A DNA stretch of 60,594 bases, from the NCBI GenBank assembly GCA_902795195.1, contig CADBKF010000005.1:1-60594 (forward strand), given 5' to 3'. The notes below the pieces were generated by a model. It was not told where the DNA came from and searched no databases. It worked only from the letters and a program-made list of their open reading frames with translations. Source of the stretch: Oscillospiraceae bacterium (GTDB lineage Bacteria; Bacillota; Clostridia; Oscillospirales; Oscillospiraceae). Position numbers and translations under genes: made by a program. Below are positions 1 to 8,669 of the stretch, in pieces; within the stretch, counting starts at the first letter, position 1, and every line of letters begins with the position of its first letter.

Positions 1-13
1 TTTTAACAAATTG

Positions 14-44
14 TTCACCTATTTTTCATTCTCCCGGCTATAAT
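14..44 (+). promoter_or_regulatory. Possible promoter of the two-component operon
   Basis: A perfect TATAAT lies at 39-44, about 32 bases before the regulator start codon. The best -35 match is TTCACC at 14-19, with a long 19-base spacer, so only the -10 element is convincing. The window starts here, so further upstream elements cannot be seen. Confidence 0.4.
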
Positions 45-75
45 GGAGGGAGAAAAGAACGAAGGAGGAAGCGAA

Positions 76-771
76 ATGGCAACGAAAATTCTGATCGTCG
101 AGGACGATGTCAATATTGCCGATCTGCTTCGGCTGTATCTGGAAAAAGAGGGCTACGAGGTCACGATTGCGAACGACGGCGGCAAGGGCGTGGACGCCTT
201 CCGGCGCGAGCAGCCGGATCTGGTGCTGCTCGACATCATGCTTCCGGTGCTTGACGGCTGGGGCGTGTGCCGGACGATCCGTGCAGAGTCCCAGACGCCC
301 GTTATCATGCTCACTGCCAAGGGCGAGACCGACGACAAGGTCACGGGCCTCAAATCCGGCGCCGACGACTATATCACCAAGCCCTTTGAAATGCCCGAAG
401 TGCTCGCCCGGATCGAGGCGGTGCTGCGCCGCAGCGGCACGGTGAGCACGGCGGAAAAAAACAGCAAACGTCTGACCTTTGACAAGCTCGTGATCGACAT
501 GGAGGCCTTTGAGCTCACCGTGGACGGCAAGAAGATCCCGATTCCCCCGAAGGAGATGGAGCTTTTGTATCACATGGCCTCCTCCCCCAACCGGGTGTTC
601 ACAAGAAATCAGCTGCTCGACGAGGTCTGGGGCTTCGACTACTTCGGCGACACCCGGACCGTGGACGTGCATGTCAAACGCCTGCGCGAAAAGCTCGAGG
701 GCGTGTCCGACCAGTGGCGGCTCAAGACCGTCTGGAGCGTGGGCTACAAGTTTGAGGTCGGCCAGCCGTGA
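76..771 (+). CDS. OmpR/PhoB-family response regulator
   Basis: This cytoplasmic DNA-binding response regulator has 231 residues, the usual family length. The receiver domain shows the acidic pair D10/D11, phosphoacceptor D53 in LVLLDIMLP, and the conserved K102 in YITKPF. The C-terminal half is a winged helix of the OmpR type, with RNQLLDEVWGFDYFGDTRTVDVHVKRLR-type sequence around residues 175-205. The ATG at 76 was chosen over the upstream ATG at 43 because a GAAGGAGGAA ribosome site sits just before it and the receiver domain starts at once. The stop codon overlaps the GTG of the sensor kinase by four bases, so the two are co-translated. The target genes are not evident; the HtrA-like gene downstream is the natural candidate for a shared envelope-stress role (inference). 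Confidence 0.93.
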   Translation: MATKILIVEDDVNIADLLRLYLEKEGYEVTIANDGGKGVDAFRREQPDLVLLDIMLPVLDGWGVCRTIRAESQTPVIMLTAKGETDDKVTGLKSGADDYITKPFEMPEVLARIEAVLRRSGTVSTAEKNSKRLTFDKLVIDMEAFELTVDGKKIPIPPKEMELLYHMASSPNRVFTRNQLLDEVWGFDYFGDTRTVDVHVKRLREKLEGVSDQWRLKTVWSVGYKFEVGQP

Positions 772-2216
772 GATCCACGTTTGCAAAGCAGCTGTTTCTG
801 GCGCTGATCCTGCTGCTCGTGGCGGTGCTGCTGGTCAGCGTGAGCTTCCAGCTGCTGTTTTCCCGCTATATGATCTTCAGCATCCGCTCGGATCTGACCG
901 AGACGGCGCAGGCCATGGCGGATATGGCGTCGGTGCTGAGTGAGGACAACTACACCTCCCAGAGCCTTCTGCACATTGAGCTGAACTTCGCCTCCCGGAC
1001 CACCGGGGACGACGTGCTGCTGCTGACCGCTGACGGCTTCGTGGCCGCCTGCTCCGACGGGCTGCAGTACTGCCCGCACCTGGGCGCACAGCTTGCACCC
1101 ACCGCTTCGACCAAGGAGCTGACAAAGGCCGTCTGCGCGCTCTACGGCGAGCAGCGCCTGGCCGCCTGCGTGCCCATCGAGGGCTACGGCGGCATGACGA
1201 TCGGCTACGTGCTCACCTCCTGCGGCTACGGCGACCTCTACCGCGTGATGGAAAACGCCGTGCGCATCAATCTGCTGACCGTGCTGGTGCTCTTCCCGCT
1301 GACCGCGCTGGCAGTATATCTGCTGGGCAAGAAGCAGACCCGGCCCATGAAGCAGATGGCCGAGGCCGCAAGGCGCCTGGGCCGGGGCCAGACCGACGTG
1401 CGCGTGCCCACCGGCGAGTCGAACTCGGCAGAGCTCGACGAGCTGGCCGTGGCCTTCAACAACATGGCGCAGGCGCTCTCGGCCTCCGAAACCAAGCGCC
1501 AGGAGTTCGTGGCAAACGTCAGCCACGAGCTCAAAACCCCGATGACGACCATCTCCGGCTACATGGACGGCATGCTCGACGGCACCATCCCGCCCGAGCA
1601 GCACCCGAAGTACATGGCGCTCATCTCCGGCGAGGTCAAGCGGCTGAGCCGGCTCGTGCGCTCGATGCTGGAGGTCTCCCGGCTCCAGGACAAGGGCATC
1701 CCCGTGGAGAAGATGAAGTCCTTCGACATCTGCGAGACCATGGGCCTGGCGCTCATCACCTTTGAGCAGAAGATCAACAACAAGCACCTGAACGTGGATG
1801 TGGACTTCCCGGATCTGGGCGCCATGGCGCTGGCAGACCCGGACGCCATCACGCAGGTGGTCTACAACCTCATCGACAACGCGGTCAAATTCTGCGACGA
1901 GCAGGGCACGCTGCGCCTGGCGGTCAAGCAGACCTCCGGGGCCAAGCTGCTGATCTCTGTCTCCAACACCGGCCCCACCATTCCGCCGGAGGAGCTGCCG
2001 CTCGTGTTCGACCGCTTCCACAAGACCGACAAGAGCCGCTCGGTCGACCGTGACGGCGTGGGCCTGGGGCTCTACATCGTCAAAACCATCATCTGCAGCC
2101 ACGAGGAGGACATCTTCGTCACCAGCCAGGACGGCGTGACCGAGTTCTCCTTCACCCTGCGCCGGGCCAAAATCGACCCGGCTCCCTCCGCCGCGCTGGA
2201 GGAGGAAATCCAGTAA
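768..2216 (+). CDS. Membrane sensor histidine kinase
   Basis: This 482-residue kinase starts with GTG overlapping the regulator stop by four bases. It has a first membrane helix near residues 7-29, an extracytoplasmic sensor of about 135 residues, a second helix near 169-190 and a HAMP linker. The HisKA motif is VANVSHELKTPM with phosphoacceptor H253. The ATPase domain carries the N box (VVYNLIDNAVKF) and the G box DGVGLGLYIV. The architecture is that of the PhoR/ResE type. It should autophosphorylate on H253 and pass phosphate to D53 of the neighbouring regulator. The sensor domain is not recognised, so the signal is unknown. Confidence 0.93.
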   Translation: MRSTFAKQLFLALILLLVAVLLVSVSFQLLFSRYMIFSIRSDLTETAQAMADMASVLSEDNYTSQSLLHIELNFASRTTGDDVLLLTADGFVAACSDGLQYCPHLGAQLAPTASTKELTKAVCALYGEQRLAACVPIEGYGGMTIGYVLTSCGYGDLYRVMENAVRINLLTVLVLFPLTALAVYLLGKKQTRPMKQMAEAARRLGRGQTDVRVPTGESNSAELDELAVAFNNMAQALSASETKRQEFVANVSHELKTPMTTISGYMDGMLDGTIPPEQHPKYMALISGEVKRLSRLVRSMLEVSRLQDKGIPVEKMKSFDICETMGLALITFEQKINNKHLNVDVDFPDLGAMALADPDAITQVVYNLIDNAVKFCDEQGTLRLAVKQTSGAKLLISVSNTGPTIPPEELPLVFDRFHKTDKSRSVDRDGVGLGLYIVKTIICSHEEDIFVTSQDGVTEFSFTLRRAKIDPAPSAALEEEIQ

Positions 2217-2249
2217 TTCCGAATGCTTGAACGAAAGGCCGGTGATCGC

Positions 2250-3392
2250 ATGGAAAAACGCAAGTCCTCCCAGGAGGCCGAAGTCGCGGAGCAGCCCTGC
2301 GCATCGGCCTCGTTTTACGGCACCTCCACCCCGAAAAAACCGAAAAACGACCATGTGGGCCTGATCGTCACGGCCTGCCTTCTGATCATCGGCATCTCGA
2401 CGATGAGCTCTCTGGGCGTGTTCCAGTCCCAGCGCAGCGCCGAGACAGAGTCGCCCGTCAGCGAGGCCGCCTCCGGCGACGACGTGTTCCAGGCAGACTT
2501 GGAGATCCGGGCCACCGGGACGGATCGAGAGGCCTCCGCGCTGCCGGTGCTGACGCTGCAGCAGCCGGGAACGGCGCTGGACGAGGCGGCAAGGCGCGCC
2601 GCGGTTTCGCCCTCTGCCGTGCAGGTGAGCGCGGATTTCTACGAGCGCAGCGAACGCAGCGCCGGCGTGCTCTTCACGCAGGACGGCTATCTGCTGGCCG
2701 GCTGCGGGGATCTGCGCCAGGCCTATACCATCACCTGCACACGCTCGGACGGCAGCGCGCTGCCCGCGGCCTTTGTGGGCTTTGACGAACAGACGGGTCT
2801 GGCGCTTTTGAAGCTCTGCGGCGAGGACTTCCCTGCCGCCCGCTTCAGCAGCACCTCCGGCAGCGCAGCAGACGCGCTGCTTTGGGCGGAGGACGGCGAA
2901 GCCCTCTGGCCTGTCTCCCTCCATGCCGGGGCCGGCGGGACCTGGACGGTGGACGCCGGCAGCACAGCGCTGGATTCCGGCGCGCCGCTCATCGCATCCG
3001 ACGGGAGTGTGGCCGGCCTGATCGTCTCGCAGGACGGGCAGACCCGCGCCGTTCCGGCGTCTGCGCTGCCGGAGGTCCTGACGCGGATTCTCTCGCAAAA
3101 CGCCGCGGCGGGACTCTGGCTGGGCTTTGATACTGCCGAGGTGCCGCCGATGCTGGCTGGGTACTATGACTACCCAGGCACGCTCTGGGTGCGCGGGATC
3201 TTCGACGAGCGGCTGGCCGACGCTGGGCTGTATGCCTACGACATTCTGCTCACCGCCGACGGCGAGAGCATCAGCAGCTGGGCGAATTTCAACAATGCGC
3301 TGGCCCAACACCTGCCGGGCGAGTGCATCGAGCTCACCCTCTACCGCGACGGCAAGATCATCAAGGCCATATTGCCGGTCTGCGGAAGATAA
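2250..3392 (+). CDS. Membrane-anchored HtrA-like protein with a degenerate catalytic triad
   Basis: This protein of 380 residues has a cytoplasmic N-terminus, one membrane helix (GLIVTACLLIIGISTMSSLG), a trypsin-like beta-barrel and a C-terminal PDZ-like segment, the layout of bacterial HtrA/DegP proteases. By eye-alignment to DegP, the His region TNNHVV reads AGCGDL here and the Asp region SDIAL reads TGLAL. Only the Ser region remains recognisable, as LDSGAPL in place of GNSGGAL. Two of three catalytic residues therefore appear lost, so it may act as a sensor, chaperone or partner rather than a protease (inference). It follows the kinase by 33 bases and ends at a strong terminator, which fits a three-gene operon. 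The start at 2250 is preferred; an in-frame ATG exists at 2223. Confidence 0.75.
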   Translation: MEKRKSSQEAEVAEQPCASASFYGTSTPKKPKNDHVGLIVTACLLIIGISTMSSLGVFQSQRSAETESPVSEAASGDDVFQADLEIRATGTDREASALPVLTLQQPGTALDEAARRAAVSPSAVQVSADFYERSERSAGVLFTQDGYLLAGCGDLRQAYTITCTRSDGSALPAAFVGFDEQTGLALLKLCGEDFPAARFSSTSGSAADALLWAEDGEALWPVSLHAGAGGTWTVDAGSTALDSGAPLIASDGSVAGLIVSQDGQTRAVPASALPEVLTRILSQNAAAGLWLGFDTAEVPPMLAGYYDYPGTLWVRGIFDERLADAGLYAYDILLTADGESISSWANFNNALAQHLPGECIELTLYRDGKIIKAILPVCGR

Positions 3393-3393
3393 G

Positions 3394-3437
3394 AAAACCC
3401 GAGGCACAGGATCAAGATCCTGTGCCTCGGGTTTTTC
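3394..3437 (+). terminator. Intrinsic terminator of the two-component operon
   Basis: A 20-base arm at 3394-3413 pairs perfectly with 3416-3435 around a two-base loop, and the right arm ends in a T run. The stem begins two bases after the stop codon of the HtrA-like gene. Confidence 0.95.
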
Positions 3438-3440
3438 TTG

Positions 3441-3811
3441 ACTGAACTGCAGTCTAACCATGTGAGTTTTGCGGACTGATGACAGTGGAAAGTTGACAGT
3501 TGAAAGTGGAAAGTGGAAAGTTGTGGTATATTTCAAATCTCCGATTTGAAATATCAGAAAAAGACAGGAAAGATGAACGGATTGCCACGCCAGTGTGCGC
3601 ACTGGCTCGCAATGACAGACTTGGAGGCTTTACTTCACTTATCCAGGCGCTCTGCTGATCGAAGTGCTTTTTTGTAGAAATTCAATATATCCCGAAGGGA
3701 TACCGACACTTTCCACTTTCCACTTTCCGCTTTCCACTATCCACTGTCCACTGTCCACTAACCCCTATCCACTCCGCACCGTGTCATCCTTCTGATCTGA
3801 AAGCTGCCCTG
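3441..3811. repeat. Gene-free stretch built of dispersed short repeats
   Basis: No coding gene is seen here. The stretch holds runs of the 7-8-base motif GTGGAAAG (3482-3520, plus strand) and the same motif on the minus strand as CACTTTCCACTTTCC (3706-3770). Between them lie a palindrome of TTTCAAATC/GATTTGAAA (3532-3552) and a TATCCCGAAGGGATACC hairpin (about 3689-3705). The same parts recur in the elements at 9231-9475 and 10534-10775, so this looks like a scrambled third copy of that family. Confidence 0.75.
3577..3618 (+). repeat. Short dispersed hairpin repeat, copy 1
   Basis: This 42-base unit begins ACGGATTGCCACGCCAGTG and ends CACTGGCTCGCAATGACAG, with the CCAGTG/CACTGG arms able to pair. 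A close copy lies at 10044-10088. It resembles the short intergenic repeats common in Clostridia genomes and holds no gene. Confidence 0.75.
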
Positions 3812-5251
3812 CTACTTGGACACCGCCAGCTTGATGACCTCGTAGGCGCCGTTGTAGAGGCCCTCGCGGTTGTTTTTCAGGATGCAGCGGTTCATGTTCA
3901 GCAGGATCTCCGGCTCGTCCTGGAGCAGGCGGATCATGTCGGTGGTCTCGCGGCCCGGCGCGACCTCGTAGGTGCCGTCGCCGACCTCGGCCGAGTGGAT
4001 CGCGCCCCAGATCTCGTGCCCGCCCACGTGCTGGATGAACAGCTTCGGGATCGGGTAGAAGGCCAGCTCGGAGGGCTTCGTGACCAGCACGTCGGAGGCC
4101 CGCATCAACAGATTCGTGATGTAGACCGCGGCAAAAATATCCTTGTGGCAGAAGGCCGTGATGCCCCTGGCCTCGCCGGTGATGGCGGTCTCGGCCCAGG
4201 CCTTGGCCGCGTCGTAGTCGTCCTCAAAGATCTTGGCGGCCTTGAGCTCGGGCACGAGCTTCTGCAGGCTCTCGAGCACGTTCTTGTGGTCGCCCACGTT
4301 GACGAACAGCGCCGCCCGGCCGGACTTGATGTCGGGGATCAGGGCCTTGATGATGTCGGCAAAGAGCTGCTGCTGCGCGCCCGCGCCGCCGACGGTCAGA
4401 AGATAGCGGATCGCCTTGCCGTTCTTGACGCGGTCGATGCGGTAGTTGGTGTCGGACTCCAGGTTCTCCACCAGCTCGTGGTCGATGTAGTGGCCGGTGT
4501 AGACGATGTCGCCCTGGGGCATCGGCTTGAGCGAGCGCGTCTTGTCCATGCCGCGCAGGGCCTTGTAGCCGAGCCAGGCAGAGTGGGTCTGGATCGTGTG
4601 GGTCGAGCCCTCCGCCAGGTGCAGGGCCATCGGCCAGTTGTCGGGGATGGCGTTGACGACCTTGGTGAAGCCCGCGTGGATCGCCGCCTGCGCCGGCCAC
4701 ACATGCGTCGCCACATAGGGCTTGTCCTTGGGCAGGTTCTTCAGGAGGTTCGCCATCAGCTCGGCGCTGGCCTGGTCGGCGGAGTTGTAGCTGAGCTTGC
4801 GGAAGCCCTCGGAGTTCAGCGGCTCCCAGTAGAGCTTGTTGAAGAGCTTGGAGCGCTGGCTCAGGCGGGAGCCCATGGAGTAGAGGTCGTTCTGCCCGGA
4901 GATGATGCCGGTGCAGGTGGAATCGGTGAAGGAGTTGAGGTCGAGCCACACCGGCTCATAGCCCAGCGCGCGTGCGCAGGAGGCCATGGCCATGGAGATG
5001 CGGTAGTGGCCGAAGCCCATGCGGATGTTGCCGATGAAGATCGTACGGTCGGAAAACTCCGCGCCGCCGCCAAAGGTCAGCACCTTCGTGCCCAGAGGCG
5101 CAAGGACCTTGTTGTCCTGCAGGGAGAAGGAATAATCGTAGTCGCCGTCGTCACCGTACTTTTTGATGAACTTTTCCTTGGTTTTTTCCGCCTTTTGCAC
5201 GTCCTTGGCGGACATTTCGTTGCCGAAAATGCTGGAAGATTTGTTTGCCAT
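3812..5251 (-). CDS. Conserved protein with a GT-B glycosyltransferase-like fold
   Basis: The 479-residue cytoplasmic protein has no signal peptide or membrane helix. Near residue 75 it has IGNIRMGFGHYRISMAMA, which resembles the glycine-rich donor-site loop of MurG and MGDG-synthase-type enzymes. A second Rossmann-like half starts around LLTVGGAGAQQQLF and includes DVLVTKPSELAFYPIPKLF, the position of the nucleotide-sugar site in GT-B enzymes. I do not recognise a named family, so a lipid or sugar transferase role is inference. The ATG at 5251 follows an AGGAGG site and is preferred over an upstream in-frame ATG at 5281. It is divergent from the GPH symporter and alpha-galactosidase genes and has its own promoter. 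Confidence 0.6.
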   Translation of the reverse strand: MANKSSSIFGNEMSAKDVQKAEKTKEKFIKKYGDDGDYDYSFSLQDNKVLAPLGTKVLTFGGGAEFSDRTIFIGNIRMGFGHYRISMAMASCARALGYEPVWLDLNSFTDSTCTGIISGQNDLYSMGSRLSQRSKLFNKLYWEPLNSEGFRKLSYNSADQASAELMANLLKNLPKDKPYVATHVWPAQAAIHAGFTKVVNAIPDNWPMALHLAEGSTHTIQTHSAWLGYKALRGMDKTRSLKPMPQGDIVYTGHYIDHELVENLESDTNYRIDRVKNGKAIRYLLTVGGAGAQQQLFADIIKALIPDIKSGRAALFVNVGDHKNVLESLQKLVPELKAAKIFEDDYDAAKAWAETAITGEARGITAFCHKDIFAAVYITNLLMRASDVLVTKPSELAFYPIPKLFIQHVGGHEIWGAIHSAEVGDGTYEVAPGRETTDMIRLLQDEPEILLNMNRCILKNNREGLYNGAYEVIKLAVSK

Positions 5252-5274
5252 CTGAAAACCTCCTGAAATATTTG

Positions 5275-5303
5275 TTGACACCTTATCGAAAATCGTTTAC
5301 ACT
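5275..5303 (+). promoter_or_regulatory. Promoter of the GPH symporter and alpha-galactosidase operon
   Basis: TTGACA at 5275-5280 and TACACT at 5298-5303 are separated by 17 bases. Transcription would start near 5310, leaving a leader of about 80 bases that contains a strong hairpin. Confidence 0.75.
5288..5301. promoter_or_regulatory. Possible cre or LacI-family operator
   Basis: On the minus strand these 14 bases read TGTAAACGATTTTC, which matches the Firmicutes cre consensus TGWAANCGNTNWCA at 12 of 14 positions by eye. It overlaps the spacer and -10 of the rightward promoter, where repression would act. No LacI-family gene is in the window. Confidence 0.35.
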
Positions 5304-5318
5304 ATATTTACCAAAATA

Positions 5319-5347
5319 AGAGTATCAGCCGGAAGCGTTTTTGTCAA
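5319..5347 (-). promoter_or_regulatory. Promoter of the GT-B-like gene
   Basis: Reading leftward, TTGACA (5347-5342) and TACTCT (5324-5319) are spaced by 17 bases. It overlaps the leader hairpin of the rightward operon, so the two divergent units share control DNA. Confidence 0.7.
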
Positions 5348-5369
5348 GAGGCAACAAACGCTCCGGCTG
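5326..5369 (+). promoter_or_regulatory. Leader hairpin or inverted-repeat operator
   Basis: Arms 5326-5340 and 5356-5369 (CAGCCGGAAGCGTTT and AAACGCTCCGGCTG) pair with one bulged base around a 15-base loop. There is no T run, so it is not a terminator. It could be a dyad operator between the divergent promoters or a structure in the symporter mRNA just before its ribosome site. Confidence 0.55.
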
Positions 5370-5392
5370 AGAAATGAGAAAGGGAGAAACCA

Positions 5393-6847
5393 ATGGAAAA
5401 CAACCAAAAGCTGTCCGGCAAATCCAAGCTGTCGTACGCACTCGGCGCCGTGGGCAAGGACATGGTCTACATGCTCTCTGCCAGCTATGTGCTCTACTAC
5501 TTCCAGGATCTTCTGGGCGTCAATGCCATCGCCATGGGCATCATCCTGCTGATCGCCCGCGTGTTTGACGCCTTCAACGACCCCATCATGGGCGTTGTGG
5601 TGGCCAAAACCAAGACCCGCTGGGGCAAGTTCCGTCCCTGGCTGATGATCGGCACCGTCACCAACGCCGTCATTCTCTACTTTATGTTCGCCGCGCCCCC
5701 CGCGATGGACGCCAAGGGCCTGATCGCCTACGCCGCCATCTTCTACATCCTCTGGGGCGTCACCTACACCATGATGGACATCCCCTACTGGTCCATGATC
5801 CCCGCCTTCACCCAGGGCGGCAAGGAGCGTGAGAACCTCACCACCCTGGCCCGCACCTCCGCCGGCGTGGGCTCTGCCATCATCACGATCGTCACCATGC
5901 AGCTCGTCCCGATGCTCGGCCGCATGTTCGCAGGCGAAAGCGCCGGCGCGCAGATGATCGAGATCGTGGGCTTTAAGTACTTTGCCCTGATCGTGGGCGT
6001 GCTGTTCATCCTCTTCATCACCCTGACCTGCGTCAACGTCAAGGAAAAGTCCACCGCCGAGATGAAGACCGCCTCCGTCGGCCAGATGTTCAAGGCCCTG
6101 GTGCAGAACGACCAGGCCATGACCGTCACGATCGCGATCGTGCTCATCAACACCGCGGTCTACATCACCTCGAACCTCGTCATCTACTTCTTCAAGTATG
6201 ACTTCGGCACCACCGGCTGGAACGACGCCTATGTGCTCTTCAACATGTTCGGCGGCGCGATCCAGGTGCTGTCCATGATGGCCTTCTATCCGCTGCTGCG
6301 CAAGAAGTTCTCCAGCCTGCAGATCTTCTACATCTGCCTGGCGATGGCGATCATCGGCTACCTGGTGCTGCTGGTGCTGGCCTTCACCAACATGAGCAGC
6401 GTCTTCCTGCTCTTCATCCCCGCGTTCTTCATCTTTGCCGCCAACGGCATGCTGACGGTCATCACCACGGTGTTCCTGGCCAACACCGTGGACTACGGCG
6501 AGCTCAAGAACAACCGCCGCGACGAGAGCGTCATCTTCTCCATGCAGACCTTCGTGGTGAAGCTCGCCTCCGGCATCGCCGCGCTGGCTGCCTCCATCTG
6601 CCTGTCCATCAACCACCTGCAGAGCGGCACCGAGGTCTCCGAGGCCGACAAGCTGGTCGACTGGTCGCTGAACGTCTCGGCCTCTGCCAAGACCGGCCTG
6701 CGCATGACCATGACGATTATCCCGATCATCGGCCTCGTCATTGCCTTCTTCTGGTTCAAGAAGAAGTTCATCCTGACCGACGAGAAGGTCGAGGAGATTG
6801 CCGCCCAGGTCAAGCAGCGCCATGCAGCGGACGGTGAGCGCGTATGA
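5393..6847 (+). CDS. GPH-family (MelB-like) sugar:cation symporter
   Basis: This 484-residue integral membrane protein has about 12 hydrophobic helices. It shows GPH/MelB features such as ARVFDAFNDPIMGVV near residue 60 (the MelB-type cation site has acidic residues in this DAxxDP motif) and KTRWGKFRPWLM in the loop between helices 2 and 3. It should bring a glycoside across the membrane with Na+ or H+. The start follows an AAAGGGAGA site. Its stop overlaps the GH36 gene start by four bases, so its substrate is probably an alpha-galactoside such as melibiose or raffinose (inference from context). Confidence 0.85.
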   Translation: MENNQKLSGKSKLSYALGAVGKDMVYMLSASYVLYYFQDLLGVNAIAMGIILLIARVFDAFNDPIMGVVVAKTKTRWGKFRPWLMIGTVTNAVILYFMFAAPPAMDAKGLIAYAAIFYILWGVTYTMMDIPYWSMIPAFTQGGKERENLTTLARTSAGVGSAIITIVTMQLVPMLGRMFAGESAGAQMIEIVGFKYFALIVGVLFILFITLTCVNVKEKSTAEMKTASVGQMFKALVQNDQAMTVTIAIVLINTAVYITSNLVIYFFKYDFGTTGWNDAYVLFNMFGGAIQVLSMMAFYPLLRKKFSSLQIFYICLAMAIIGYLVLLVLAFTNMSSVFLLFIPAFFIFAANGMLTVITTVFLANTVDYGELKNNRRDESVIFSMQTFVVKLASGIAALAASICLSINHLQSGTEVSEADKLVDWSLNVSASAKTGLRMTMTIIPIIGLVIAFFWFKKKFILTDEKVEEIAAQVKQRHAADGERV

Positions 6848-8457
6848 TGCAGCTGCTTTCCAAAACCGTCAAGGGCACGGGCCCGCTCCGGCTGGAGGAG
6901 AAGCTGGAAAACGGCCGCTATACCCTGCGCGTCCGGCCCGAGGACGGCGAGGTCGAGCTCGAGGAGATCTCCGCGACCTTCCGCTTCGAGTTTGCAAAGG
7001 ACGATATCTACTTCCTCAACGGCTATCAGAGCTGGACCTACAGCCCCGAGCGCACCCGCCGGCAGTTTGACAGCTCCATGGCCTTTGTGCCCAAGGCGCT
7101 CGACAAAAAGTTCGGCTTTTCGCAGTACAGCGACTACTTTGCTGACCCCGTCTACCGCCGGGACCTGCGCGCCGGCTACAAGAAGGGCTACACCTACGCC
7201 TATGTGCGCCGCGGCCGCCACTTCTTCCTCTTCGCCTCCCTGGCCGAGCAGACCGGCTTTACGCGCATCTTCCTCGACCCGCGGGAGAACACCGTCGTCT
7301 TCAAAAAGGACTGCCATCACCGCTTCCTCCAGCCCGGCGAGGACTATCTGGGCCTCGATCTGTGGTTTGACGAGGGCGGCGAGACCGCAGTCTTCGACGG
7401 CTGGTTTGAGAAAATGGGCATCAAGGCCCTGCCGGCCCGGCCCAAGGTGGGCTACACAAGCTGGTACAACTGCTACCAGAACATCAGCGAAACCCAGATC
7501 CTGCGGGACCTCGAGGGCCTCAAGACCCTGAACGTCAAGCCCGACATCTTCCAGATCGACGACGGCTTCGAGACCTTCGTGGGCGACTGGTTTGACGTGG
7601 ACGAGAAGAAGTTCCCCAACGGCATTGAGCCCATCGTGCAGAAGATCCTCGACGAGGGCTACCAGGCGGGCATCTGGCTGGCGCCGTTTGTGGCGGAAAA
7701 GAACTCCGTGCTCTTCCGCGAGCACCCCGACTGGTTCCAGCAGAAGGACGGCGCGCCGATCTTCACCGGCGCCAACTGGTCCGGCGGCTACGCGCTCGAC
7801 CCCTACAACGAGGACGTACGCGACTACGTCCGCCGCTCCGTCGAGCGCTACAAGGCCATGGGCATCACGCTCTTCAAGCTGGACTTCCTCTATGCCGCCT
7901 GCATGAGCTCCCGCCCGGACAAGACCCGCGGCGAGATCATGGATGAGACCATGGACTTCCTGCGCGAGGTCTGCGGCGAGTGCCAGATCCTCGGCTGCGG
8001 CGTGCCGCTGTGCTCGGCCTTCGGCAAGGTCGAATACTGCCGCATCGGACCGGATATGTCGCTCGACTACGACGATAAGCTCTTCATGCGCCCGTTCCAC
8101 AACGAGCGGCCCTCCACCCTGCACACCCAGCGCAACACGCTCTACCGCCGGCAGCTCGACGGGCGGGCCTTTTTGAACGATCCCGACGTGTTCCTGCTGC
8201 GCGATGAGAACACCACGCTCAGCAAGCACCAGAAGCAGACGCTGGCCGTGGTCAACGCGCTCTTTGGCTCGGTGCTCTTCGGGTCGGACGACTTCGGCAA
8301 GTACGACGGGGCGAAGCACCGCTTCTTCCAGGGCCTGTGCGCGCTGCAGAAGGCGGAGATCGTCTCGGTCGATCCGGTCTCCATCGACAAGATCCACACC
8401 GTCAACGTCACCTACCGCCTGCGCGGCGAGGAGCGGACCCTGACGCTGCAGCTGTAA
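6844..8457 (+). CDS. GH36-type alpha-galactosidase
   Basis: This 537-residue enzyme lacks a signal peptide, so it acts on imported sugar in the cytoplasm. GH36 landmarks are PDIFQIDDGFE in the barrel, LFKLDFLYA with probable nucleophile D347, and CRIGPDMSLDYDD with probable acid/base D404. It is shorter than the roughly 730-residue enzymes because the N-terminal beta domain is reduced. It overlaps the symporter by four bases. GH36 also holds galactosyltransferases, but the intact catalytic pair and the transporter favour hydrolysis of alpha-galactosides. The released galactose could feed the galactokinase at 21724-22992. Confidence 0.85.
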   Translation: MMQLLSKTVKGTGPLRLEEKLENGRYTLRVRPEDGEVELEEISATFRFEFAKDDIYFLNGYQSWTYSPERTRRQFDSSMAFVPKALDKKFGFSQYSDYFADPVYRRDLRAGYKKGYTYAYVRRGRHFFLFASLAEQTGFTRIFLDPRENTVVFKKDCHHRFLQPGEDYLGLDLWFDEGGETAVFDGWFEKMGIKALPARPKVGYTSWYNCYQNISETQILRDLEGLKTLNVKPDIFQIDDGFETFVGDWFDVDEKKFPNGIEPIVQKILDEGYQAGIWLAPFVAEKNSVLFREHPDWFQQKDGAPIFTGANWSGGYALDPYNEDVRDYVRRSVERYKAMGITLFKLDFLYAACMSSRPDKTRGEIMDETMDFLREVCGECQILGCGVPLCSAFGKVEYCRIGPDMSLDYDDKLFMRPFHNERPSTLHTQRNTLYRRQLDGRAFLNDPDVFLLRDENTTLSKHQKQTLAVVNALFGSVLFGSDDFGKYDGAKHRFFQGLCALQKAEIVSVDPVSIDKIHTVNVTYRLRGEERTLTLQL

Positions 8458-8468
8458 CAGCAAACGAA

Positions 8469-8600
8469 GGGCCTGTTGCAAAATGCTCTGTCATTTCGAG
8501 CGAAGCGAGAAATCCGTTCCTATTTCACGCTTTTTCACGTGAAAAGTACGGATTTCTCGGTCGCATGACAGGTTCGTGCATTTTGCAACAGGCCCTTTTT
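8469..8600 (+). repeat. MITE-like hairpin element, complete copy, also a likely terminator
   Basis: Perfect 18-base inverted ends lie at 8469-8486 and 8578-8595 (GGGCCTGTTGCAAAATGC and its complement). Inside, CGAGAAATCCGT and ACGGATTTCTCG form a second inverted repeat, so the unit can fold as a branched hairpin. A T run follows the right end, 12 bases after the alpha-galactosidase stop, so it probably ends that operon. The first 97 bases recur without a mismatch at 48686-48782. There is no coding gene inside. Confidence 0.85.
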
Positions 8601-8669
8601 GTGATGTATTTCCCATTATACCTATTGACTTTCTAGGTTTTATGTGATATTTTATACCACAAATATCCC

